A DNA stretch of 64,000 nt from SZUA-309 sp965230005. Its GTDB lineage: Bacteria > Pseudomonadota > Gammaproteobacteria > Pseudomonadales > Azotimanducaceae. Position numbers and translations under genes: made by a program. The notes under the pieces are model-generated. The model did not search any database, had not been told where the DNA came from, and saw only the letters and a list, made by a program, of their open reading frames with translations. Positions 43,942 to 51,473 of the stretch are shown here, piece after piece (position 1 is the first letter of the stretch; each line of letters starts with the position of its first letter). Location: positions 2,232,001-2,296,000 of the forward strand of contig OZ245934.1 in NCBI GenBank assembly GCA_965230005.1, written 5' to 3'.

Positions 43942-44796
43942 ATGAACATACAAACCAACCCGGCAAACGGCAATGAACTGGTCCTGGTCCTGGGTGCCAC
44001 CGGCAAGACCGGCCGCCGCATCGTGTCGTCTCTCAAGACTCTGGGCGTACCCGTTCGACTGGGCTCACGGTCAGCCTCGCCGTCCTTCGACTGGAACAAC
44101 ACGAGCAACTGGGATGACTGTCTCGAAGGGGTGAGCAGGATCTACATCAACTACGCCCCCGATCTGGCAATGCCCGGCGCAACCGATGCCATCAGGGAGC
44201 TCGTCCGCCGGGCACGGACGGCTGGCGTGCAGCAGCTGGTGCTGCTTTCAGGCCGTGGTGAAGAGGAAGCTCAGGCCTGCGAGGCGATCATCCAGGAGAG
44301 CGGCATCAACTGGACCATCGTTCGGGCCAGCTGGTTCAACCAGAACTTCTCAGAAGGTGCCTTCGTGGACATGGTGCAGGCTGGCCAGATCACCTTGCCC
44401 GATGTGTCGACGCCCGAGCCGTTCGTGGATGTCGATGACATCGCGGACGTCGCCGTTGCAGCGCTGACCGAAGCCGGTCACGCCGGTGAGCTCTATGAAG
44501 TCACGGGACCGCGAATGCTGACCCTCTCCGAGATCGCGGCGGAGCTATCGAAGGCTACCGGTCGAACCATCGAATACACGCCGGTGCCGCACGACGCCTT
44601 CGTCCAGGGAGTCGCGGAATCCGGTGCCCCTGAGGAAGTCACCTGGATGCTCGACTACCTCTTCGCGACCGTGCTGGACGGCCGCAACGCCTACCTCACC
44701 GACGGCGTGCGACGCGCCCTCGGCCGGGAGCCGAAAGACTTTACAGCCTACGCCAGTGAAATCGCCGGCTCCGGCCTCTGGAATGCTGCCGACTGA
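43942..44796 (+). CDS. NmrA-like NAD(P)-binding protein
   Basis: Atypical short-chain dehydrogenase of 284 aa. The N-terminal LVLVLGATGKTGRRIVSSL near residue 14 is the GxxGxxG dinucleotide loop; VQQLVLLSGRGEEEAQACE near residue 93 replaces the usual YxxxK catalytic site, and NWTIVRASWFNQNFSEGAFVD near residue 126 is typical of NmrA/quinone-reductase-2-like proteins. The PEPFVDVDDIADVAVAAL segment near residue 164 is also characteristic. Such proteins act as redox sensors or quinone reductases. It is followed 78 bp later by the DUF1772 gene and faces the AraC regulator. Confidence 0.85.
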   Translation: MNIQTNPANGNELVLVLGATGKTGRRIVSSLKTLGVPVRLGSRSASPSFDWNNTSNWDDCLEGVSRIYINYAPDLAMPGATDAIRELVRRARTAGVQQLVLLSGRGEEEAQACEAIIQESGINWTIVRASWFNQNFSEGAFVDMVQAGQITLPDVSTPEPFVDVDDIADVAVAALTEAGHAGELYEVTGPRMLTLSEIAAELSKATGRTIEYTPVPHDAFVQGVAESGAPEEVTWMLDYLFATVLDGRNAYLTDGVRRALGREPKDFTAYASEIAGSGLWNAAD

Positions 44797-44874
44797 GACG
44801 GACAGGGGCGTCGCACCCGCGCAGCGCCCCTATCGCTCGGGCCGTTCAAACCAAGACAAAGAAGGAGAGTACCT

Positions 44875-45369
44875 GTGTTTTTTCTGGAGCTTGCCCTGAT
44901 TCTGGCGACCCTGTTCTGTGCCCTGACCGCCGGATTCGTTTTCGCTTTCGCGACGGTGGTCATGCCCGGCATCGCAAAACTCGGCGACAAAGGCTTCATC
45001 CGCGCCTTTCAGGTCATCGACGGCGTCATCCAGGCCGGCCAGCCGGTGTTCGGCGTCGTCTGGCTCGGCTCTGCGGTGGCCCTGTTGCTGACGGCCGCGA
45101 TGGGCGTTCTGTTCCTCGACGGCATCGCGCGCGCTGCCGTTGTCGTCAGCACCCTCATCTACGTTTTCGGCGTTCAGCTGCCGACCTTCAGAATCAACGT
45201 ACCGATGAACAACGCCCTGCAGGCCCTCGACGTCGAGACCATGGACGACAATGCTCTCGCCGCCGCTCGTGGCGACTTCGAAGCCCGCTGGCTGCGATGG
45301 AATACGATTCGAACGGTCCTGGCGACGCTGGTCAGCACCACCCTGATGTTCGTTCTGCTCGGGATCTAA
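44875..45369 (+). CDS. DUF1772-family membrane protein
   Basis: A 164-aa protein with four hydrophobic spans: residues 3-28, 50-75, 82-100 and 143-163. The signature ALTAGFVFAFATVVMPGIAKL at residue 16 and the INVPMNNALQAL segment near residue 107 fit DUF1772 (anthrone-oxygenase-like) proteins. Start is GTG at 44875, preceded by GAAGGAGAG. Position after an NmrA-like reductase and opposite an AraC regulator is a recurrent arrangement for such genes, suggesting a small inducible detoxification cassette. Function unproven. Confidence 0.8.
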   Translation: MFFLELALILATLFCALTAGFVFAFATVVMPGIAKLGDKGFIRAFQVIDGVIQAGQPVFGVVWLGSAVALLLTAAMGVLFLDGIARAAVVVSTLIYVFGVQLPTFRINVPMNNALQALDVETMDDNALAAARGDFEARWLRWNTIRTVLATLVSTTLMFVLLGI

Positions 45370-45394
45370 AGCACCTACGCCGACGGTGAACGGC

Positions 45395-45471
45395 GAATGG
45401 CGAATGGCGAATGGCGAATGGCGAATGGCGAATGGCGAATGGCGAATGGCGAATGGCGAATGGCGAATGGC
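45395..45471 (+). repeat. Heptanucleotide tandem repeat (GAATGGC)11
   Basis: Eleven perfect head-to-tail copies of GAATGGC, beginning 25 bp after the DUF1772 stop codon. The unit is 7 bp, so translation would cycle through three frames (MANGEWR pattern), which is a repeat artefact and not a gene. Perfect identity of copies points to recent slippage. It lies 51 bp before structured element copy 2. Confidence 0.95.
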
Positions 45472-45522
45472 GCAGCATCAACAGTCAACCTCAAACCGCG
45501 AAACCCTCGAATCGAGGAAGAG

Positions 45523-45660
45523 CAGCTCGGAAAGTCTCGCGGGGGTTTCAGGGCCGTAGCGGCGCAGGGATGCGCCGACTAGAGCGGACAGGACGTCGGC
45601 CCGATCGCGCAGCGATCGGGCCAAGCGTGCCCGGAAACCCCCGCGAGACTTTCCGGGCTG
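45523..45660. repeat. Structured repeat element, copy 2
   Basis: A 138-bp element between two converging genes. Arms at 45523-45553 and 45630-45660 pair over 31 positions with one G-U and one mismatch. The interior holds a GGCGCA/TGCGCC hairpin (45561-45576) and a 9-bp hairpin with a 3-nt loop (45600-45620). It is inverted relative to copy 1. Arms of the two copies are unlike in their middle part, though each pairs with itself. The remaining sequence of this 391-bp gap, 45661-45760, shows no gene. Confidence 0.85.
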
Positions 45661-45760
45661 CGGTGCCCCCATAAACGCTCAATCAGGAGGAGTTACGCGA
45701 GAGGGAGGAACCGCCGGGACCCACCATCGGCCCCGGCGACAAAGTCACGAAACCGCTGCT

Positions 45761-46801
45761 TTAAAGCACCGTCTCCGCGACGAGCGCGAGCGCCTTCGGA
45801 TCCTGGCACCCGAGCAGCATGCTCGACACCTGACCCTTGTTGCCCGCCTCGGTCCAGCGCTGCAGCCGGTCCTTGATGCGATCGGCCGGCCCAACCAGAT
45901 GGCAGGCGTCGATCAGCTCAGCAGGAACAGCCGCCATGGCTTCGTCCTTGCGACCGGCGAGATACAGGTCCTGAATCTTCACCGCCGCTTCCTCGAAGCC
46001 GAGCCGCTTGGCGTAGTCGTTGTAGAAGTTCTTGTCGCGGGCACCCATGCCACCGATGTAGAGCGCCATGCTGCCGCGGATCGGCATCATGCACTGTTCG
46101 ACGTCGTCACCCATGATCACCGTGACGAACGGTGCGATGTCGAATTCGGTGAGGTCTTTGTTGTTGCCGGCCGCGGCAAAGCCTTTCTGAATGGGCTCAT
46201 CAAAAACGTGATACTGCTCCGGGTCCATCCACACGGGGAAGAAACCGTCAGCCACTTCGGCGGCAGCCGCGACACCTGCCGGGGTGATGGTGGCGGCATA
46301 GATCGGCACTTCTTCGTGCAGGTGCATGATGCTCTTCAGGGGCTTGCCCAGCCCCGTGGCGCCCTCGCCGGTGTAGGGAAGCTGATACATCTTGCCTTCG
46401 AAGGTTGTCGGAGCCTCGCGCGCGAAGATCTGCTTCATGATCTTGATGTATTCCTTCAGGCGCGTTACCGGTTTGCCGTAAGGCACGCCGTGCCAGCCTT
46501 CTACAACCTGGGGGCCGGAAGCGCCGAGACCACAGATGAACCGGCCGCCGGAGAGCTCCGCAAGGCTCATGGCCGTCATGGCAGCCATGGCAGGAGTGCG
46601 GGCCGGCATCTGCATGATGGCTGTCCCAGCCTTGATCTTCTCTGTCTGCGCGAGAATCCAGGTGGCAGGCGTGACCGCATCCGAGCCGTAGGCTTCCGCG
46701 GTCCAGACGGATTCAAAGCCCAGGTTTTCCGCATGCTTGATTGCGTCGATCGGAATGCTCATACGAGCGCCGGAGTAGCCGGTAATTAGCCCTAGTTTCA
46801 T
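45761..46801 (-). CDS. LLM-class F420-dependent oxidoreductase
   Basis: Luciferase-like protein, 346 aa, of the group whose mycobacterial members are predicted F420-dependent. The start MKLGLITGYSGARMSIPID is typical; AEAYGSDAVTPATWILAQT near residue 35, LAELSGGRFICGLGASGPQVVEGWHG near residue 80, and KPVTRLKEYIKIMKQIFARE near residue 108 follow the family closely. VPIYAATITPAGVAAAAEVADGF near residue 165 is the cofactor-phosphate region. A GGGGGACACCC sequence is the ribosome-binding site. It converges on the AraC-NmrA-DUF1772 cassette across element copy 2. Confidence 0.89.
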   Translation of the reverse strand: MKLGLITGYSGARMSIPIDAIKHAENLGFESVWTAEAYGSDAVTPATWILAQTEKIKAGTAIMQMPARTPAMAAMTAMSLAELSGGRFICGLGASGPQVVEGWHGVPYGKPVTRLKEYIKIMKQIFAREAPTTFEGKMYQLPYTGEGATGLGKPLKSIMHLHEEVPIYAATITPAGVAAAAEVADGFFPVWMDPEQYHVFDEPIQKGFAAAGNNKDLTEFDIAPFVTVIMGDDVEQCMMPIRGSMALYIGGMGARDKNFYNDYAKRLGFEEAAVKIQDLYLAGRKDEAMAAVPAELIDACHLVGPADRIKDRLQRWTEAGNKGQVSSMLLGCQDPKALALVAETVL

Positions 46802-46934
46802 GGGTGTCCCCCTTCGAAAGGTCGGTTGGTTGATCGGATTCGGGTCTGGAGATCTGGTGGGTCAGGCAACATAGCAGGGCGCCGCTGGGCGTACAAACAA
46901 CGGCCCCTGCGAGTCAGCTTCGCTGGATCCGCGT

Positions 46935-47246
46935 TCAGCCGGTGGATGCTGCGCGCTGCTTTTCGAGATAGTCGATGATATCGAGGGATTCGTACATCCA
47001 GACCACGTCTTCCCCACGGGTGATCTTCAGGCACGGCACCATGGTCCGGCCGCCGCCGGCCATGAGCTCAGCCCGGGCATCGCGGTCGCGGTTGACGTCG
47101 CGGAGCGGAATGTCCCAGCCGGCCTGGGCGAAATAGCGGCGTACGCGATGGCAGAAGCCGCAGGTCTCGGAGTGGAAGAGTTCGTACCGCTCAGTGCTTT
47201 CCTCGAGGGCGTTGCGCTCTGTGTTCTGGTTGATTCCGTCGGTCAT
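46935..47246 (-). CDS. Glutaredoxin-like protein
   Basis: A 103-aa thioredoxin-fold protein with the redox motif C29-G-F-C32 (SETCGFCHRVRRYF), the cis-proline segment RTMVPCLKI near residue 73, and a glutathione-binding-like VWMYESLDIIDYLEKQ near residue 83. It reduces mixed disulfides or handles iron-sulfur clusters in the cytosol. ATG 47246 is chosen because earlier in-frame codons to 47336 have no family match. The motif CGFC rather than CPYC is uncommon for classical glutaredoxins. It is divergent from the dsbA gene across 229 bp. Confidence 0.83.
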   Translation of the reverse strand: MTDGINQNTERNALEESTERYELFHSETCGFCHRVRRYFAQAGWDIPLRDVNRDRDARAELMAGGGRTMVPCLKITRGEDVVWMYESLDIIDYLEKQRAASTG

Positions 47247-47475
47247 CGGTCCTACCTGCTGGCGCCTGTGGCGCGGTTTCATGTGGTCCCTGGGCGAAAG
47301 CGCCGGAGTATGCCAGATGGCACTGCGGTCGCCCAAGTATCACGGGATCCTGGCCCTGTGGCTGTGAAAGGGTCGACAAAGTCGCCGGCCAGCCGCCCAT
47401 GACGGCCCCGGGGCTTCGTTGCCTGGTCTGGCCCGGGTAAAATGCCGGCCGTCACTGCACCCACGGAAAACGCTC

Positions 47476-48165
47476 ATGGCCAAGAAGAAATCCAACGTTG
47501 CCCTCGTTCGCGGGCTGATCATCGGCGCGGTCGCGCTGCTCGGTGTGGTGGTGATCGGCTATGGCATCCTCTACTCCTCCGGCGCAACCCAGGGAGAGTT
47601 CGTTGCCGGTGAGCACTACACCGTGCTGGAGAACGCGGAGCGGCGCCGCCCGGGCGCGCCCATCCTGGTCCAGGAATTCTTCTCCTATGCCTGCATTCAC
47701 TGCAAAAACTTCGATCCGGTCATCGAAGAATGGCTGCTGACGAAGCCGGATAACGTCACCTTCGAACGGGTGCCCGTGGCCTTTTCACCCGCCTGGGCGG
47801 CCCTCGCCCAGACCTACTACACCTTCGAGGCCCTCGACGTGCTCGATGAGAACCACGAGCGGATGTTCCGCGCCCTGCACGACGCCCGCCGATCCTTCGC
47901 CAGCGCTCAGGACATCGCGGACTTCGTGGATGGCAACGGAGCCAGCGCCGAAGAGTTTCTCGCCGCCTTCAACGGCGGCGAAGTCCGCCGTCGCCTCCGG
48001 GACGGAGACAGCGCTCAGCGAGCGGTCGGAATCAGCGCGGTGCCGACGCTGGTCGTCGATGGCCGATACGTCGTCACCATGGACGTCGGCCGGGCGGTTG
48101 CCCTCGAAGTCGTCGATCATCTGATCGCCCTCGAGTCCGGCAACACGCCGAGTGCTGCCGACTAA
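47476..48165 (+). CDS. dsbA: Thiol:disulfide oxidoreductase DsbA-like
   Basis: Periplasmic thioredoxin-fold oxidase, 229 aa. An uncleaved-looking N-terminal membrane segment (VRGLIIGAVALLGVVVIGYGI, residues 11-30) anchors it. The active site C73-I-H-C76 in FFSYACIHCKNFDP departs from the usual CPHC. The cis-proline follows late in ISAVPTLVVDGRYVV near residue 182. The protein introduces disulfides into exported proteins. Its 3' end overlaps the convergent TonB receptor gene by 4 bp. The isoleucine in the dipeptide is expected to change redox potential. Confidence 0.87.
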   Translation: MAKKKSNVALVRGLIIGAVALLGVVVIGYGILYSSGATQGEFVAGEHYTVLENAERRRPGAPILVQEFFSYACIHCKNFDPVIEEWLLTKPDNVTFERVPVAFSPAWAALAQTYYTFEALDVLDENHERMFRALHDARRSFASAQDIADFVDGNGASAEEFLAAFNGGEVRRRLRDGDSAQRAVGISAVPTLVVDGRYVVTMDVGRAVALEVVDHLIALESGNTPSAAD

Positions 48166-50327
48166 ATGCTGAGATTCAGCGTCACGCCATAACGGCGTGG
48201 TTCTCCGAACTGGAACCAGCCCCGCTCCGTGTAGTCGTCGCGCGGATCCTGCGGAAAGTAGAAGCCGCGGATCCGGTAGGCCTCATCGCCGAGATTCCTG
48301 CCCCAGAGGCGCAGGTCCCAGTTCTGCCGCTCATAGCCAATGGCCGCATTGACGAGCTCATAGGGCTCCGAGCGCAGCTCATCCGGACGATCGGAAAAAC
48401 GCCGGCTGTCGCTGTAGTAGAACGCATCTTTACCCTCCACCTCGAGGCGCGCATAAAAACCGGCAGGGTGACGGTACTCGCCGCCCACAAAAAACTGGTA
48501 GCGCGGCGCGTGTGCCTGTTCTTCGCCGTCGAGGTCTTCCCCCGCGGTGTTTACGAAGTCTTTGAACTCGGTATCGAGGAAACCGAAGTTACCGAACAGC
48601 TCGAAGCGTTCAGTCAACGCCCAGACGAGTTCTGCTTCGAAGCCGGAGTTCGTGCCTTCGGCTGCGTTACTCGTCAGCTGTATGAACTCCGAACTGCCGT
48701 CCGGCCGCGTACGGACGATGGACGTGCCAATCTGCACGTCATCGCGCTGCATGGTGAACAGTGAGAAACGGCCCGTGAGCGCTTCATCGAACCAGCGACC
48801 CTTCAAACCAAGCTCGTAGTTCCAGAGCGTTTCCGGATCGAACTCACGCAGGTCCGGGTCCAATGAATTACTGGCGTTGAAACCACCGGCCTTGTAGCCG
48901 CGGGTTGCCGAGAGGTAGACCATGGTGGCGTCGTTCAGGTCGCGCTCGAAAACGAAACGGCCGCCCCAGAGATCGTCTTTCGGGTCGAATTGCACCGCTT
49001 CAGAATCCGAGTAGCGGGCTTCGTGACGCTCGCCGCGAAGGCCGATGGTGATCCGGTTGCGCTCGCCGAGGGCGGTGGTCAGTTCGCCATAGAGGGCTAC
49101 CCGGTCGATGTCGAAGGTGCTGTCGAAGGGCCCGGGCAGGAAGGTGTAGGTCCGGGTCAGATCCACGCTCTGGGTCAGGCCGTAGAACCCCACGACCCAG
49201 TCCGTGCGGCCGCCGAAGATCCGGCCGCCATCGCCGGACAGCGCCCGGAGGTCGATGGTCGTCGTTTGTCGATCCCGCTCGTAGCGGTCCGTCGACGAAT
49301 ATTCGAAGGGGTGAAAGCCAACGAAGGTCCAGTCCTCGTCGTAGCCGTAGTCGATGGCGGAGTCCGCATGGCCGAGGGTGCCCTGGAGCACGACGGCGTC
49401 GTTCAGATCCCAGTCGGCGGTCAGCGAGACGAAGGCCGACTCCTGCGCATCCTGCCCCGGTTCATCCGAGCGCGTGTTCCAGTCATTGTCTAAAGAGAAG
49501 GCATCGTAGCCGTTGTCGATATCGATGTAGGCCGCCGAGAGACCCAGATCGAGGCGGTCGCTCGGAGTCCAGCTGAGCTTACCGCGCACGGACAGCTCGT
49601 CGCGTTCATTGGTATCGGAACGCCCGAGAAACACGTTGTCGTGAAAGCCATCGTCCTGGTACTGACGGATGGCCAGCCTTCCGGCCACCGTGTCGCTGAA
49701 GGGGCCGGACACCGTGAGGCCTATGCCACGCGCATCGAAGTTTCCGGCATCGAGGGTGAGCCCCGCCTCGAACTGCTGTGTGGGGTCGTTGGTCCGGACG
49801 TGCATGAGGCCCGCAAGGGCGTTGGCCCCGTAGAGCGTGCCCTGCGGGCCGCGCAACACCTCGACTTGAGCCACGTCATGAAGGACGGCGGCGGTACCGA
49901 TACCGCTGAAGTCGACGCCGTCGATGAGCAGACCCACGGAAGAGTTCAGCGGCTCGTCGAACTGGCCACGTTCACCGATGCCACGGATCTGGTAGAAGCG
50001 CGCCCGCGTGCTGCCGCCAGCCACGTTTACGTTGGGAACCTGATTGAGCACGTCCTCGAGATGATTGAGGGCCCGCCCCTGCAGGTCGCCGAGCTCGATC
50101 ACGCTCACGGAGGCCGCCGTTCGATTCACCGTGTTCTGGCGAAACTCGCTCGTCACCACAATCTCTTCGATCACGGGGTTTTCAGCGCCACTCACCGCAA
50201 CGCTGCAAGCAGATGCAAGCAACCCGATGAGGGCGGCAACAGGCCTGGCAACGGCGACAGAGGTCGTGTGCGCCGCTCGCGATCGTCGAGCGCAGGCTGG
50301 GACCAGAGCTAAAGAAAAAATGGGCAT
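48162..50327 (-). CDS. TonB-dependent outer-membrane receptor, probable thiamin transporter
   Basis: Outer-membrane gated porin, 721 aa. A signal peptide is visible to about residue 47, followed by a TonB box (IEEIVVTSEFRQ), plug domain (VLNQVPNVNVAGG near residue 93, DVAQVEVLRGPQGTLYGANALAG near residue 153), and a 22-strand-type barrel ending YGVTLNLSI. A TPP riboswitch lies directly upstream on the same strand (50404-50490), so the substrate is probably thiamin or a precursor. ATG 50327 is chosen because GGAG is placed 8 nt before it. The C-terminal residue is I rather than the usual F. No inner-membrane thiamin carrier is adjacent. Confidence 0.9.
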   Translation of the reverse strand: MPIFSLALVPACARRSRAAHTTSVAVARPVAALIGLLASACSVAVSGAENPVIEEIVVTSEFRQNTVNRTAASVSVIELGDLQGRALNHLEDVLNQVPNVNVAGGSTRARFYQIRGIGERGQFDEPLNSSVGLLIDGVDFSGIGTAAVLHDVAQVEVLRGPQGTLYGANALAGLMHVRTNDPTQQFEAGLTLDAGNFDARGIGLTVSGPFSDTVAGRLAIRQYQDDGFHDNVFLGRSDTNERDELSVRGKLSWTPSDRLDLGLSAAYIDIDNGYDAFSLDNDWNTRSDEPGQDAQESAFVSLTADWDLNDAVVLQGTLGHADSAIDYGYDEDWTFVGFHPFEYSSTDRYERDRQTTTIDLRALSGDGGRIFGGRTDWVVGFYGLTQSVDLTRTYTFLPGPFDSTFDIDRVALYGELTTALGERNRITIGLRGERHEARYSDSEAVQFDPKDDLWGGRFVFERDLNDATMVYLSATRGYKAGGFNASNSLDPDLREFDPETLWNYELGLKGRWFDEALTGRFSLFTMQRDDVQIGTSIVRTRPDGSSEFIQLTSNAAEGTNSGFEAELVWALTERFELFGNFGFLDTEFKDFVNTAGEDLDGEEQAHAPRYQFFVGGEYRHPAGFYARLEVEGKDAFYYSDSRRFSDRPDELRSEPYELVNAAIGYERQNWDLRLWGRNLGDEAYRIRGFYFPQDPRDDYTERGWFQFGEPRRYGVTLNLSI

Positions 50328-50403
50328 ATCCACTCCAGATGACTTCGTCGTGACCGAAGGGGTGGAGCGGAATCTGCAACCTGCTGAACGCGGGTCTGGA
50401 AAG

Positions 50404-50490
50404 TGCCTATTCCTACGCCGGTATGAACCGGATCAGGTTCGAAGGGTCCGCCATACGGCGTCTCAGGTAGCAACTACCACCCCTTAGGTC
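50404..50490 (-). ncRNA. TPP (thiamin pyrophosphate) riboswitch
   Basis: Minus-strand sequence carries the thi-box core: a GGGG segment in the 5' stem, CTGAGA (complement of 50461-50466), then ACCCTTCGAACCTGATCC and GGTTCATACCGGCGTAGG, matching the pyrimidine- and pyrophosphate-sensing helices. It ends about 77 nt upstream of the TonB receptor start. No intrinsic terminator follows; a CTCCA segment downstream could pair with TGGAG at the ribosome-binding site, so control of translation is plausible. Sequence up to 50683 shows nothing further. Confidence 0.95.
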
Positions 50491-50683
50491 AGCGGCCATT
50501 CTGACGAGCCCCGCCTCCCCACGCAAGTCAGGTCCTGTTGGCCCGGCAGGAGCAGGCGTCCGGTGCAGGGTCTCGAAGGGTCGCAGGCGGGAAGTCAGCC
50601 AGCTTTCTTCACGACCACTTCAGTTTCCGTTCAGGATTCCTGCCCTAGGCTCCCCGACAATCCTCAGACGACGACTTCGAGGC

Positions 50684-51424
50684 ATGGGCGAATACACCGA
50701 TCTTCTGCAGACCATCGCACTGACCCTGGGCGTAGCCTGGGCAAGCGGCATCAACCTCTACGCAGCCGTCATGGTGCTGGGCCTTGGCGGCGCCTTCGGT
50801 TACATCGCGCTACCGGCGGAACTTGCCGTCGTGCAGGATCCGCTCGTCATCGGTGCCGCGGCCTTCATGTACTGCGTCGAGTTCATGGCGGACAAAACAC
50901 CAGGGGTCGACAGCGCCTGGGATTCGCTGCACACCTTCATCCGCATACCGGCCGGCGCCCTGCTGGCTGCAGGGGCTGTGGGCCCCGTGGATCCGGCCAT
51001 TGGCATTGCCGCCGGGCTCGTCGGCGGCTCCCTGACGGCCGCCACCCATGCCACCAAGGCGGGATCGCGGGTGCTCATCAACACCTCCCCGGAGCCCTTC
51101 AGCAACTTCGCCGCGTCCGTCGCCGAGGATCTGGCCGTCTTTGCCGGGCTCTGGGCGGCTCTGTCTCACCCCGTGCTATTCTTGGCCGCTCTCGCAGTAT
51201 TCCTGGTCCTCCTATGCTTCCTGCTGCCGAAAATCCTTCACGGCGCGCTGGCTGTTTTCCGGCGCCTCGGTCGCTGGCTGGGCCTCGTCCGCGAGACAGA
51301 CACCCGCCAGCCCTCAGGGTCTCCCGGGCCTGGCGCTCCAGTGACCGCGGCGCGTCGGTCTACGCAGGCATCGGCCAACACCCCGGCACCTGCCCACCGA
51401 GGGGCGCTCCCGCCGTTCGCGTGA
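50684..51424 (+). CDS. DUF4126-family membrane protein
   Basis: A 246-aa membrane protein with about five hydrophobic segments. The N-terminus LLQTIALTLGVAWASGINLYAAVMVLGL and the region EFMADKTPGVDSAWDSLHTFIRIPAGALLAAGA near residue 67 identify DUF4126. GSRVLINTSPEPFSNFAASVAEDL near residue 127 is the second conserved block. The last 55 residues are proline- and alanine-rich and probably disordered. Function unknown. It is 49 bp upstream of the PBP1B gene on the same strand and may be cotranscribed. Confidence 0.82.
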   Translation: MGEYTDLLQTIALTLGVAWASGINLYAAVMVLGLGGAFGYIALPAELAVVQDPLVIGAAAFMYCVEFMADKTPGVDSAWDSLHTFIRIPAGALLAAGAVGPVDPAIGIAAGLVGGSLTAATHATKAGSRVLINTSPEPFSNFAASVAEDLAVFAGLWAALSHPVLFLAALAVFLVLLCFLLPKILHGALAVFRRLGRWLGLVRETDTRQPSGSPGPGAPVTAARRSTQASANTPAPAHRGALPPFA

Positions 51425-51473
51425 GCCAACTGCCGCCGGTGTCCGGGCTCACCAACTTACGGTGCCTGGCGCC

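Noticed and set aside
45397..45582. Repetitive frame with MANGEWR heptads
   Set aside because: Caused by the (GAATGGC)11 repeat, which gives the same heptad in all three frames; no start context or downstream domain.
45395..45660. CRISPR array
   Set aside because: Seven-base units without spacers and no cas genes; the adjacent palindrome is a single element.
42553..45660. Integron attC sites flanking a gene cassette
   Set aside because: The arms lack the GTTRRRY/RYYYAAC boxes and no integrase gene is in the window; three genes of mixed orientation are unlike a cassette.
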